34,299 bases of DNA from Clostridiales bacterium (GCA_015056105.1 SVGX01000018.1:1-34299), one strand, 5' to 3'. Numbered from the stretch's first letter, positions 1-7,330 are shown. Numbers and translations: made by a program. The notes: generated by a model from the sequence alone, not told the origin.

Positions 1-225
1 ACCGATAACGGCATCAACGGGCCATTGCCGAAGGATCAGATCGCACCAGCCGGCGGGCCGCCCCGTAACGGGGATCAGCGAAAGCCCCGCTTCTTTGAGC
101 TGCCACATGGCGCTGTAAGCGGCGGCGGTCAGTTTGCCGCCGCTCGTTACGGTATCATCGATATCGAAAAGCACATAGCGAAGGGCCTTTGCCTCCGCTG
201 CGGATAATGTTTCGATGGGGCGCAT
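1..225 (-). CDS. HAD-superfamily phosphatase, N-terminal part (gene runs off the window start)
   Basis: Seventy-five codons are visible from an ATG at 225 preceded by AAGGAGG. The N-terminus carries the HAD motif I, DIDDT (residues 21-25), in which the first Asp is the expected nucleophile and the second the acid/base. It is followed by an IPVTGRP segment (residues 51-57) that fits motif II (S/T) of the Cof/IIB sugar-phosphatase type. From family knowledge this is a cytosolic Mg-dependent phosphatase. The substrate cannot be told because the cap domain and motifs III and IV lie outside the window. It is divergent from the phosphate transporter gene, with about 180 bp between them. Confidence 0.75.
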   Translation of the reverse strand, partial: MRPIETLSAAEAKALRYVLFDIDDTVTSGGKLTAAAYSAMWQLKEAGLSLIPVTGRPAGWCDLILRQWPVDAVIG

Positions 226-340
226 ACAAGCCTCCTTGTTCTGATGCACCCATTAAAACACACGGGCGGAAAATTGTCCATAGATGGTGCGGTGCCGCTG
301 CGGCAAAAGGAAAAAAGCGGTTTCCCCTGTCGGAAAATCA

Positions 341-349
341 TGTTATACT
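341..349 (+). promoter_or_regulatory. extended -10 promoter for the phosphate transporter gene
   Basis: TGTTATACT gives an extended -10 (TG-N-TATACT) about 55 bp before the start codon. No convincing -35 lies 17 bp upstream, which is common for extended -10 promoters. Confidence 0.45.
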
Positions 350-404
350 ATATATTGAAGCGGAATCGGCTTTGCTTCAAAATCGGAAGGAGATGCAACA
401 TCCT

Positions 405-1454
405 ATGACCATCACCCTAATGGATTTCCTTTCGCAGGTGTTTACAAATCCGATGCTGGCGGTAACGGTGCTGCTCACCCTCGGCGTCATCCTTGTGAAC
501 GGCTGGACGGATGCACCCAACGCCATCGCCACCTGCGTATCTACACGCTCCATGCGCGCCTCCAGCGCCATCATCATGGCGGCGGTGTTCAACTTTCTCG
601 GCGTGCTTGTGATGACCATCCTGAACGCCAAGGTGGCGGCCACTATTTACAACATGGTGGATTTCGGCGGCAACACCCATGATGCTACCGTTGCGCTCTG
701 CGCGGCGCTTTTTGCCATCGTGGTCTGGGCTACGGCGGCCTGGGCCTTCGGCATCCCCACCAGCGAAAGCCATGCGCTCATCGCGGGCCTTTCCGGCGCG
801 GCAGTGGCGCTTCATTCCAGCTTCAGCGGCATCAACCCGCAGGAATGGATCAAGGTCATCTACGGCCTCGGCCTTTCCACGGTGCTGGGCTTTGGCAGCG
901 GCTATCTTGCCACCAAGCTCACCGAGACCTGCTGCCGCGGCATGAACCGGCAAAAGACAACCGGCTTCTTCAAAAAAGCGCAGATCTGCGGCGGCGCGGG
1001 CATGGCCTTCATGCATGGCGCGCAGGATGGCCAAAAGTTCATGGGCGTGTTCCTGCTCGGCATCTTCCTTGTGAACGGCCAGAACACCACGGAATTCAGC
1101 GTGCCCATCTGGCTGATGGTGCTTTGCAGCGTGGTGATGGCCCTCGGCACCAGCATCGGCGGCTACCGCATCATCAAATCCGTGGGCATGGATATGGTCA
1201 AGCTGCAGCCCTATCAGGGCTTCAGCGCGGATATCGCTGCCAGCTTCTGCCTGCTGCTTTCCTCGCTGACGGGCATCCCCGTTTCCACCACCCATACCAA
1301 GACCACTGCCATCATGGGCGTTGGCGCGTCAAGGCGCCTCAGTGCCGTCAACTGGCGCGTTGTGGGCGAAATGGCCCTTGCGTGGGTGCTGACCTTCCCC
1401 GGCTGCGGGCTTCTCGGCTTTGTGATGGCAAAGCTGTTTATGTGGATCTTCTGA
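405..1454 (+). CDS. PiT-family inorganic phosphate transporter
   Basis: A 349-residue polytopic membrane protein of the PiT family (PF01384), expected to import inorganic phosphate with a coupling cation. The inverted-topology family shows its two signature segments: NGWTDAPNAIATCVSTRS near residues 32-49 and MAFMHGAQDGQKFMGV near residues 200-215. Hydrophobic segments span the whole length. ATG 405 is chosen because AGGAG (388-392) lies 12 nt upstream; an in-frame ATG at 393 has no room for a ribosome binding site. The DUF47 partner gene starts 31 nt downstream, the usual arrangement for bacterial Pit operons. The first signature has GWTDAPNA where many family members have GANDVANA, a variant I believe is common in clostridia. 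Confidence 0.9.
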   Translation: MTITLMDFLSQVFTNPMLAVTVLLTLGVILVNGWTDAPNAIATCVSTRSMRASSAIIMAAVFNFLGVLVMTILNAKVAATIYNMVDFGGNTHDATVALCAALFAIVVWATAAWAFGIPTSESHALIAGLSGAAVALHSSFSGINPQEWIKVIYGLGLSTVLGFGSGYLATKLTETCCRGMNRQKTTGFFKKAQICGGAGMAFMHGAQDGQKFMGVFLLGIFLVNGQNTTEFSVPIWLMVLCSVVMALGTSIGGYRIIKSVGMDMVKLQPYQGFSADIAASFCLLLSSLTGIPVSTTHTKTTAIMGVGASRRLSAVNWRVVGEMALAWVLTFPGCGLLGFVMAKLFMWIF

Positions 1455-1485
1455 CCTTACGATATTAGAAAAGGAGAATACGACC

Positions 1486-2109
1486 GTGAAACAGTCCCGT
1501 GATCAGTATTATTTCGACACCATGAACAGCACCGCGAATTTCGCAAAGGAAGCTGCGCTGTATCTGCAGGAGACCCTTGCTTCCTTCGATACTGCCACCT
1601 TCCCGGAAAAAGTGGAAGCCATGCACGACATCGAGCATGCGGCGGATGATCTCAAACACGCGATGACGGAGCGCCTTTCCAGGGAATTCATGACGCCCAT
1701 CGAGCTGGAGGATCTTGTGGCCCTTTCCCACGAGCTTGACAACGTGGTGGACTGCATCGATGATGTGATGCAGCGTATCTATATCTACAACATCACCGCC
1801 ATGCGGGAGGATGTGAAGCCCCTTTGCGCCCTGCTTGTGCACTGCACGGATGCCCTTTGTAAGGCGGTGAAGGAGCTTGCGAATTTCCGCAAATCGGAAA
1901 CCATCCGCAAGGAGATCATCGAGGTGAACAGCCTTGAAACCGATGCGGATGCCCAGTATATGAAGGCCATGCGCACCCTTTACACCACGGAAAAGGATCC
2001 CATTTCCATCCTTGCCTGGACAAACCTTTACGAGGATCTTGAGGATTGCTTCGACGCCTGCGAACACGCCAGCGATGTCATCGAATCCGTGATCATGAAG
2101 AACAGCTGA
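1486..2109 (+). CDS. DUF47 family (PhoU-like) Pit accessory protein
   Basis: A 207-residue, largely helical acidic protein of the DUF47 / PhoU_div family (PF01865). These small cytosolic proteins are encoded next to Pit transporters and are thought to modulate phosphate uptake. Features that fit are the repeated helical segments rich in D, E and H (for example DIEHAADDLKHAM and LSHELDNVVDCIDDVMQRIY) seen in PhoU-type metal-binding helical bundles. The start is GTG 1486 with AAAGGAG upstream; no ATG is better placed. It forms an operon with the upstream transporter and ends in a strong terminator. Confidence 0.88.
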   Translation: MKQSRDQYYFDTMNSTANFAKEAALYLQETLASFDTATFPEKVEAMHDIEHAADDLKHAMTERLSREFMTPIELEDLVALSHELDNVVDCIDDVMQRIYIYNITAMREDVKPLCALLVHCTDALCKAVKELANFRKSETIRKEIIEVNSLETDADAQYMKAMRTLYTTEKDPISILAWTNLYEDLEDCFDACEHASDVIESVIMKNS

Positions 2110-2132
2110 TAAACCGAAAGCGAAATAATCGA

Positions 2133-2163
2133 CCCTGCCCGTGCATCCGCGGGCAGGGTTTTT
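2133..2163 (+). terminator. Rho-independent terminator of the pit-DUF47 operon
   Basis: A 9-bp GC-rich stem (CCCTGCCCG / CGGGCAGGG) with an 8-nt loop is followed by five T residues, 24 bp after the DUF47 stop codon. Confidence 0.85.
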
Positions 2164-2219
2164 GCATAGCAAAAACAGGCACAGCGGTGATCCGCCATAC
2201 CTGCTCTGTTGATACTGTT

Positions 2220-2762
2220 TTACTCCTTTTTCCTGAGCCCCGCCGCAAAGGCCGCAAGCCCCGCCATGATGAGCAGCACGGAGATCTCAGGCATCCATGC
2301 AAGGAAGGTGGGCGGTGCGGCGGATGTGAGAAGTGCCATATCCTCCACAAAAATGTGGTAAAGGAAGGGCAGTACGAAAACGAGGATGAGCGGCACCCTT
2401 GTGGGGATGCGGCCGGAAACTGTCAGCGTGAAGAGGATGAACACCAATGTATAAAGAATGCAGCAAAGCACCGTGTGGAGCCGGGAAGGGAAGGAGAACG
2501 CTTTCAGAATGAAGAAGGCCACGCCGAAGAAAAGGGGGATGAAGGTGAGCTTCAGCTTTTCCTTCAGGATGAAAAGCCCCATTAGCAGGCCGGATAATAC
2601 CGGCATCGCAAGGTGCACGATGGCGGTGTAAGCATCCGCGCCCATGCCGTGGGTAAGGGTGAACCAGATGATGCGCACCGCGGCGCTGGTGAAAAGAAGA
2701 AGCGCCGCCGCGCAGGCAAGGGGGCGCTTCCCATCGATGGTGTAATGGATTTTAGCTTTCAT
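2220..2762 (-). CDS. hypothetical polytopic membrane protein, last gene of the barnase/barstar operon
   Basis: A 180-residue hydrophobic protein with about five or six likely membrane helices (around residues 14-36, 44-66, 72-88, 96-114, 122-138, 155-174) and a basic C-terminus (LRKKE). I do not recognise a family. Its ATG (2762) overlaps the 3' end of the barstar-DUF1653 gene by 11 nt, so the two are very probably translationally coupled. No soluble domain or catalytic motif is evident. Its place in the operon makes a role beside the surface ribonuclease possible (anchoring, export or protection), but that is inference only. Confidence 0.7.
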   Translation of the reverse strand: MKAKIHYTIDGKRPLACAAALLLFTSAAVRIIWFTLTHGMGADAYTAIVHLAMPVLSGLLMGLFILKEKLKLTFIPLFFGVAFFILKAFSFPSRLHTVLCCILYTLVFILFTLTVSGRIPTRVPLILVFVLPFLYHIFVEDMALLTSAAPPTFLAWMPEISVLLIMAGLAAFAAGLRKKE

Positions 2763-3234
2763 GTTCCTCTATCCTCATGAAACGGGGGCGGGGGCCATCC
2801 TTGGTGGAGACCTCTTCGCCCCACATGGCGGCGGGACGCACCCACAGGCCGCCGCTGCCGTAAAGGGCGCGGTAAGTTACCATGGGCTGCAGCGTTTCGC
2901 TGTGGAGGGCAATGCCGAAGCACTCGTATTCGCCCCCCTTGAAGTGGCGGTAGCGGCCCGGCATAGCGGCGGGAGAGGAAAGGGTCAGCTTCCAACCGCC
3001 CCCTTCGCGGCAAAGGTCAAGCAGCAGCGCCGCAAGGGGCGCAAACAGCTCCTCCGGCATCTTTTCCGGGGAAAGGAAGAGGATCTCCGCCCCCTCATGC
3101 CGTTCTGTGAGGCAATCCCACAAAGCGTCAAGGTTGCGGCCATAGTAAGCGGGCAGGGCAAAGGCCTCCGCAAGCGCATCGTGCATGGCGCTGCGGTCGG
3201 GCATCACTGCGCCGTCAAGGGTGATGGTCTGCAT
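2752..3234 (-). CDS. barstar-family ribonuclease inhibitor fused to a C-terminal DUF1653 domain
   Basis: A 160-residue protein. Residues 1-88 match barstar (PF01337): LPAYYGRNLDALWDCLT at residues 27-43 is nearly the same as the barnase-binding helix of Bacillus barstar, and Y30, N34, D36, W39 and D40 correspond to its Y29, N33, D35, W38 and D39. Residues about 91-157 look like DUF1653 (PF07866): RYRHFKGGEYECFGIALHSE, then YRALYGSGGLWVRP. The start ATG 3234 has AAAGGGA upstream and gives the expected barstar N-terminus; the frame stays open upstream but that extension overlaps the barnase gene. The gene starts 16 nt after the barnase stop. Expected role: cytosolic inhibitor protecting the cell from the ribonuclease before export. 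The role of the DUF1653 part is unknown. Confidence 0.88.
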   Translation of the reverse strand: MQTITLDGAVMPDRSAMHDALAEAFALPAYYGRNLDALWDCLTERHEGAEILFLSPEKMPEELFAPLAALLLDLCREGGGWKLTLSSPAAMPGRYRHFKGGEYECFGIALHSETLQPMVTYRALYGSGGLWVRPAAMWGEEVSTKDGPRPRFMRIEEHES

Positions 3235-3250
3235 AGAAATGTCCCTTTCT

Positions 3251-3961
3251 TTAACCGTAAATGGCGGTAAAGCTTTCGTAGTGATCGTCGGTATAGTAGA
3301 TGAGGCCGTCGTTGGAGTAAAGGATGCGCTCCGCACCGCGGAAGCCGCCCTCATAGTTGACATCGCACTCATACCACTTGCGGCCGCTTGCTTCCGGAAG
3401 TAGCTTTTCCCGGTTGCCGAATCTGTCGCCGCCAATGCTCATGCCCGGCGCTACCTCCCACAGGTTGCCCTCGGAGCTGACCCAGCCCCATTCCTTGGCT
3501 TCATCCTTGGTGATGAAGTTAGGTGGCAGCTCGCCGTAAAGGTGGATGTAGTCCGCCACATCGTAAGGGTCGGAATAATCGTAGCCGTATTCCACCGTGG
3601 CTTCCGGCGTGGGGGCGGCGGTGACGGCGGGCGCCCCGCTTTCCTGCGGCGCTTCCGTGGCGGCGGGCACTTCCTGCGCCGCGGGCTCCTCTGCAAGGGG
3701 TTCTTCCGCCGGGGCTTCCGGCTCTTCTCCCACCGGCTCTGCGCTCGCGGCGGGGGCTTCGCTTTCTGCTGTCTCCGGTGCTTCGGAAGCTTCGGGCGTT
3801 TCTTCCTGTCCCTTTTCCGGCAGGCTTTCCACCACCATGGCGGCGATGTCAAGGGCATCCTCCACGGTGCAGCCCGCCATCATGGGCAGCGTCAAAGACA
3901 GGGCAAGGATCAGGGAAAGAAGCAGCATCAAGGCGCGGCGCGCCGGGGAATTCGGTTTCAT
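3251..3961 (-). CDS. lipoprotein-anchored barnase-type ribonuclease
   Basis: A 236-residue predicted lipoprotein. Residues 1-30 form a signal peptide ending in a lipobox (LPMMAGC) with the lipidated Cys at 31. Residues about 50-123 are a low-complexity linker of Glu, Ala and Pro. Residues about 130-236 are a complete barnase domain (microbial ribonuclease N1/T1 family, PF00545), with collinear segments ITKDEAKEWGWVSSEGNL, APGMSIGGDRFGNRE and ERILYSNDGLIYYTDDHY. All known barnase catalytic positions are present: K152 (K27), E198 (E73, general base), R208 (R83), R212 (R87), H227 (H102, general acid) and Y228 (Y103). It should be an active endoribonuclease held outside the membrane on a flexible stalk. 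The barstar gene follows after 16 nt. Start ATG 3961; the upstream AAAGGA lies in a small hairpin. Confidence 0.92.
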   Translation of the reverse strand: MKPNSPARRALMLLLSLILALSLTLPMMAGCTVEDALDIAAMVVESLPEKGQEETPEASEAPETAESEAPAASAEPVGEEPEAPAEEPLAEEPAAQEVPAATEAPQESGAPAVTAAPTPEATVEYGYDYSDPYDVADYIHLYGELPPNFITKDEAKEWGWVSSEGNLWEVAPGMSIGGDRFGNREKLLPEASGRKWYECDVNYEGGFRGAERILYSNDGLIYYTDDHYESFTAIYG

Positions 3962-3965
3962 AAAA

Positions 3966-3980
3966 CGAAAGATCCTTTCG
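3966..3980 (-). promoter_or_regulatory. hairpin overlapping the barnase ribosome binding site
   Basis: CGAAAG, 3-nt loop GAT, CTTTCG on the minus strand. The Shine-Dalgarno AAAGGA lies in the 5' arm and loop, so the structure could limit translation of the ribonuclease. The stem is only six base pairs. Confidence 0.3.
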
Positions 3981-3999
3981 GGAAAATGGTAAAAGCGGT

Positions 4000-4545
4000 T
4001 TATTGTACGGTATCCTTCATGCGCTTTGCGAGGAAGAATACGGCGGCAAGGTCGCTCAGGCCGCTGTAAAGAAGTCCCGCGCCGATAAGCACCATGGCTG
4101 TCTTGACCACCGCGAAGGGGTTTGCAAGCATCAGCACGCCGAAGGCGATGCCGAGGATGCCCATGATGAGAAGGGGGAGGAAACCGCCGCCCCCAGACCG
4201 CTTGAGGGAAAAGGCATGGGCGAGCTTTACCACGCCGGAAATAAGGATCAGCGCGCCGAGGATGGCAGGCAGCAGCGATGCCGCCGCCTCCGCCTTGAGA
4301 AAGAGCACAAGGGCCGCGCCGAGAAGGGCGAGACCGCCGAACAGCTGCGCGGGGAAAAAGGAAAGCAGGTGTGCTGTGAAGTGGCGCAGGAGCATGACGG
4401 CGCCAATCAGCGCGATCAGTGCGGCAAAGGTATAGACCACAAGCTTGGCGCTGACGCCGGGGAACAGAATGAAAAGAAGCCCCACAAGGGCGGTGAGCAG
4501 TGCGGAAAGCGCTGCACGGGTCTTGGCTTCCTTAAAAAACGGCAT
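4000..4545 (-). CDS. DUF308 (HdeD-like) membrane protein
   Basis: A 181-residue protein with six closely spaced hydrophobic helices and short Gly/Ala-rich turns, typical of DUF308/HdeD (PF03729). Examples are the paired repeats LTALVGLLFILFPG (residues 17-30) and GILGIAFGVLMLANPFA. The family is membrane-embedded; HdeD of E. coli is tied to acid resistance, but most members have no known activity. Start ATG 4545 follows a perfect AAGGAGG. It is the first gene of a minus-strand cluster, with the barnase gene 38 nt downstream and no terminator between, so co-transcription is likely. A functional link to the ribonuclease is not shown. Confidence 0.85.
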   Translation of the reverse strand: MPFFKEAKTRAALSALLTALVGLLFILFPGVSAKLVVYTFAALIALIGAVMLLRHFTAHLLSFFPAQLFGGLALLGAALVLFLKAEAAASLLPAILGALILISGVVKLAHAFSLKRSGGGGFLPLLIMGILGIAFGVLMLANPFAVVKTAMVLIGAGLLYSGLSDLAAVFFLAKRMKDTVQ

Positions 4546-4616
4546 GTTGACCTCCTTATTGTTTTTGTGGGGAGACGGGAAACGAAGAAGGGATGCTCTC
4601 CCTTTCTTAGAATATA

Positions 4617-4645
4617 AGAATAAAGCACGCGGGGGCGTTTGTCAA
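4617..4645 (-). promoter_or_regulatory. sigma-A promoter of the DUF308-barnase-barstar operon
   Basis: On the minus strand TTGACA, 17-bp spacer, TATTCT. Transcription should start near 4610, about 65 nt before the DUF308 start codon. Confidence 0.65.
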
Positions 4646-5024
4646 AGGGGATGAGATGGGGAAGAGTGAAGAGTGAATAGTGAGGAGGTGTTGTGGGTTT
4701 GCCTTGGGGCAAACCTGCATCTTTTTTTAGTGGATAGCTGCGGTGAGCAATTTATGCCTTCCCCTTGAGGGGAAGGTGGCATCAAGCGAAGCGCAGATGC
4801 CGGATGAGGTGTCAAGGTGGTCACGCTCTCGGCTGCTTTCCTGTCACAATTTTTCGTCAATAACACAAACCAACCGTAGGGGATGGGTCTCCCGTCCCGA
4901 TCAGCAGGAAAAAGGATATAGCGGCATCTGCATGTCGAAGCAGTGCCATGCGCAATGTGACAATGCGTGTTCACCCATCACTGTCGGGAGGGGTGACCGC
5001 TTCGTTTTTCATTATCCCCGTAGA

Positions 5025-5041
5025 GGCGGCCAATGGCCGCC
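5025..5041. repeat. GGCGGCC-AAT-GGCCGCC dispersed palindrome, copy 1
   Basis: Seven-base arms around AAT. The same core recurs at 20554-20572 and 20598-20616. Confidence 0.7.
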
Positions 5042-5075
5042 CGGTATTATCGCTGCCCCCTGTTTCCCCTCCGCC

Positions 5076-5105
5076 TTGCCCCGCTGCGCGAAACCGTGGT
5101 ACAAT
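5076..5105 (+). promoter_or_regulatory. promoter of the radical SAM gene
   Basis: TTGCCC, 18-bp spacer, then an extended -10 TGGTACAAT; the start codon lies about 38 bp downstream. Confidence 0.5.
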
Positions 5106-5142
5106 TATAACGCAAACAAAGACAACAGGAGGGAACGCCCCT

Positions 5143-6018
5143 ATGGAATATGAAGGCCGCGTATTTCGGCCCCCGAGCGAGGCACGAAGCCTCATTCTGC
5201 AGTCCACCATCGGCTGCAGCCAGAACCGCTGCCGCTTCTGCAGCATGTATAAGGAAAAGAAGTTCCGCATCCGTCCCCTCCGCGATGTGATGGCGGATGT
5301 GGATGATGTGGCGGCAAGCCCCTGGGCAAGGCATTACCGCCGGGTGTTTCTGGCGGATGGCGACGCCCTCATGCGCAAGACCGATGAGCAGCTGGCCCTT
5401 TTTGACCACATCGCAAAACGGATGCCCCACATGGAGCGCATCACAAGCTATGCTTCCCCTGCCAGCATTGCCGCAAAAAGCGATGATGAGCTGAAAGCCC
5501 TTGCGATGGGCGGCCTTGAAATGGTCTACATGGGCCTTGAATCCGGCAGCGACAAGGTGCTTTCCTATATGAATAAAGGTGCCACCGCAGCGGAGATCAT
5601 CCGTGCCGGGCAGCGCGTGCGGGAAGCGGGCATTGCCCTCAGCGTCACCGCCATCATCGGCCTTGGCGGCAGGGAGGGCAGCGAGGAGCACGCCATCAAA
5701 ACAGGCGAGGCACTCAGCGCCATGAAGGCGGATTATATCGGCCTTCTCACATTGATGCTCGAGGGGGAAGAGCCCCTTTATGAGGATTTCCGCGCGGGCC
5801 GCTTTGCTCCGCCGGATCTCGGGGGCTTTCTCAAAGAGCTTCATATCCTCATTTCTCACACGGACAGCGAGGGCAGCGTTCTGCGTGCCAATCATGCCTC
5901 CAATTACATCAACCTCAAGGGCACCCTGAACGCGGATAAGCCCCGGCTGCTCCTCGAGCTTGAAACTGCCATGGCAGGCAAAAGCCGTCTGAAGGAAGAG
6001 TGGATGCGCCTGCTCTGA
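5143..6018 (+). CDS. radical SAM protein of unknown substrate
   Basis: A 291-residue cytosolic enzyme. The cluster motif GCSQNRCRFC (C25, C30, C33) gives CX4CX2C rather than the common CX3CX2C. It is followed by SMYKEKKFRIRP, and by a radical-SAM barrel with FLADGDALM (about residues 68-76), GGLEMVYMGLESGSD (123-137, the SAM-binding type glutamate region) and SVTAIIGLGG. I recall proteins with a GCSHNKCTFC motif in clostridia annotated only as radical SAM proteins (COG1032-like). Start ATG 5143 is chosen for AGGAGGG nine bases upstream and because the cluster motif then sits at the usual distance from the N-terminus. It appears monocistronic. The substrate is unknown. Confidence 0.82.
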   Translation: MEYEGRVFRPPSEARSLILQSTIGCSQNRCRFCSMYKEKKFRIRPLRDVMADVDDVAASPWARHYRRVFLADGDALMRKTDEQLALFDHIAKRMPHMERITSYASPASIAAKSDDELKALAMGGLEMVYMGLESGSDKVLSYMNKGATAAEIIRAGQRVREAGIALSVTAIIGLGGREGSEEHAIKTGEALSAMKADYIGLLTLMLEGEEPLYEDFRAGRFAPPDLGGFLKELHILISHTDSEGSVLRANHASNYINLKGTLNADKPRLLLELETAMAGKSRLKEEWMRLL

Positions 6019-6042
6019 TCCCCCGAAAAGCCGTGTTTCACA

Positions 6043-6071
6043 TTGACGGAAACGGCGATTGGGTATATACT
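6043..6071 (+). promoter_or_regulatory. sigma-A promoter of the nucleoside uptake operon
   Basis: TTGACG, 17-bp spacer, TATACT, only one mismatch per hexamer. The predicted 5' leader is about 68 nt. Confidence 0.75.
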
Positions 6072-6083
6072 TAAACTATAAAT

Positions 6084-6106
6084 GTTCACATTTTTACGGT
6101 GAACAA
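6084..6106 (+). promoter_or_regulatory. inverted repeat just after the start site (operator or leader hairpin)
   Basis: TGTTCAC, 9-nt spacer, GTGAACA, perfect 7-bp arms starting about 6 nt after the expected transcription start. The position suits a repressor site or an mRNA-stabilising hairpin. Confidence 0.4.
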
Positions 6107-6145
6107 AAACACCAACAATAAAATTAAGAGAGAGGAAGAAAAACA

Positions 6146-7267
6146 ATGAAGAAACTGCTTGCACTCATGCTTGCACTGATCCTTGCCGTTGCGGCCTTTG
6201 GCTGCGGCGAAAAGACCCCCGCCGATGAGCAGGGCTCCGAAGACGGCGTTTACAACGTCGTGAGCCTCGTAAACGGCAACCTCGGCGACAAGTCCTTCTT
6301 TGACAGCTGCGAATCCGGTCTGAAGGCCCTTCAGGATGCCGGCCGCATCACCTACAAGACCATCGAAATGGGCGGCACCGATGAAGACCAGCCCAAGTGG
6401 CTTGAGACCCTCTACGAAGTAGCCGAATCCGGCGAGTATGATCTCATCATCTGCGGTACCTACCAGATGCCCGACTACCTCAAGGAAGTCGCCACCGAGT
6501 ACCCGGATCAGAAGTTCCTCATCTATGACGACACCACCTATGTTGGCGAAAACAGCAACGTTGTCAACTTCTCCTACAAGCAGAACGACATGGGTTACCT
6601 CGTGGGCGTATTTGCCGCTTCCATGACCAGCGCTACCGAAGTTGCCAACATCAACCCCGAGAAGGTCGTCGGCTTCATCGGCGGCGTTGACAGCCCCGTC
6701 ATCAACGACTTCCTCTATGGCTTCCTCCAGGGCATCAAGGATACCGACCCCGAAGTGAAGGTCGACACCCGCTATGTCAACAGCTATGTGGATGCTCCTC
6801 TTGCTAAGGAACTTGGTATTTCCATGATCAACGATAACGCCTGCGACATCATCTGGGGCGTTGCGGGTCTCTCCGGCAACGGCGGTGCCGAAGCTGCTGC
6901 TGAAACCGGCAAGAGCTGGTTCATCGGCGTTGACAGCGACCAGGAGCTCACCCTTCCCGAAGAGCAGGCTGCCATCACCCTGACCTCCGGCCTCAAGAAC
7001 ATCGGCCAGTCCCTCATCTGGTTCTTCGATAAGTGGGATGCCGGTGAAGCGGATGCCCTCTTCGGCACTCAGGTCAACCTCGGCCTCAACGAAGGCGGCG
7101 TTGGCATCGTGACCGATAAGAACTTCGCCAAGATCGCTCCCCAGGCTGTGCAGGATGCCGTTCTTGCCGCTCAGGAGAAGGTCGCTTCCGGCGAGATCAC
7201 CGTTCCCACCGCCATCGGCGATGAGACCAACGGTGCCGTTGCCCTCCGCGACAGCATGCAGCCCTAA
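6146..7267 (+). CDS. BMP/PnrA-family nucleoside-binding lipoprotein of an ABC importer
   Basis: A 373-residue lipoprotein: signal peptide with lipobox AAFGC, lipidated Cys 20. The mature part is a BMP family (PF02608) substrate-binding protein, with VSLVNGNLGDKSFFDSCESG near the N-terminus, TYQMPDYLKEVA, VGFIGGVDSPVINDF (about residues 172-186) and GKSWFIGVDSDQE. From family knowledge (PnrA, BmpA of nucleoside importers) it captures purine or pyrimidine nucleosides outside the membrane. Start ATG 6146 has GAGAGGAAG upstream. The codons are markedly biased (AAG, GGC, CTC), as expected for high expression. The importer ATPase and permeases follow after a hairpin that should lower downstream transcription. 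Confidence 0.92.
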   Translation: MKKLLALMLALILAVAAFGCGEKTPADEQGSEDGVYNVVSLVNGNLGDKSFFDSCESGLKALQDAGRITYKTIEMGGTDEDQPKWLETLYEVAESGEYDLIICGTYQMPDYLKEVATEYPDQKFLIYDDTTYVGENSNVVNFSYKQNDMGYLVGVFAASMTSATEVANINPEKVVGFIGGVDSPVINDFLYGFLQGIKDTDPEVKVDTRYVNSYVDAPLAKELGISMINDNACDIIWGVAGLSGNGGAEAAAETGKSWFIGVDSDQELTLPEEQAAITLTSGLKNIGQSLIWFFDKWDAGEADALFGTQVNLGLNEGGVGIVTDKNFAKIAPQAVQDAVLAAQEKVASGEITVPTAIGDETNGAVALRDSMQP

Positions 7268-7290
7268 CAAAACAGAAGCATAATACACCC

Positions 7291-7330
7291 GTTCGGGCCG
7301 GCTTTGCGCCGGCCCGAACGATACGTTTTT
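7291..7330 (+). terminator. hairpin attenuator between the binding protein and ATPase genes
   Basis: A 12-bp perfect stem (GTTCGGGCCGGC / GCCGGCCCGAAC) with a 5-nt loop; five T residues follow after 6 nt. It should act as a partial terminator and protect the upstream message, giving excess binding protein. Confidence 0.7.

Larger units (their letters stand above)
4546..5142. repeat. gene-free, repeat-containing intergenic stretch
   Basis: About 600 bp without a credible gene. It holds the minus-strand operon promoter (4617-4645); a GAAGAGTGAA-rich simple tract (4660-4690); a palindrome CCTTCCCCT-TG-AGGGGAAGG (4757-4776) followed by GAAGCG-containing sequence of the kind dispersed in many clostridial genomes; a GGCGGCC-AAT-GGCCGCC palindrome (5025-5041) with further copies near 20.55 kb; and the promoter of the next gene. 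Confidence 0.6.

Noticed and set aside
2752-3961. Reading the barnase/barstar pair as a classical polymorphic toxin of a T6SS, CDI or LXG system
   Set aside because: There is no LXG, WXG100, RHS or CDI trafficking domain; the N-terminus is a simple lipoprotein signal and linker.
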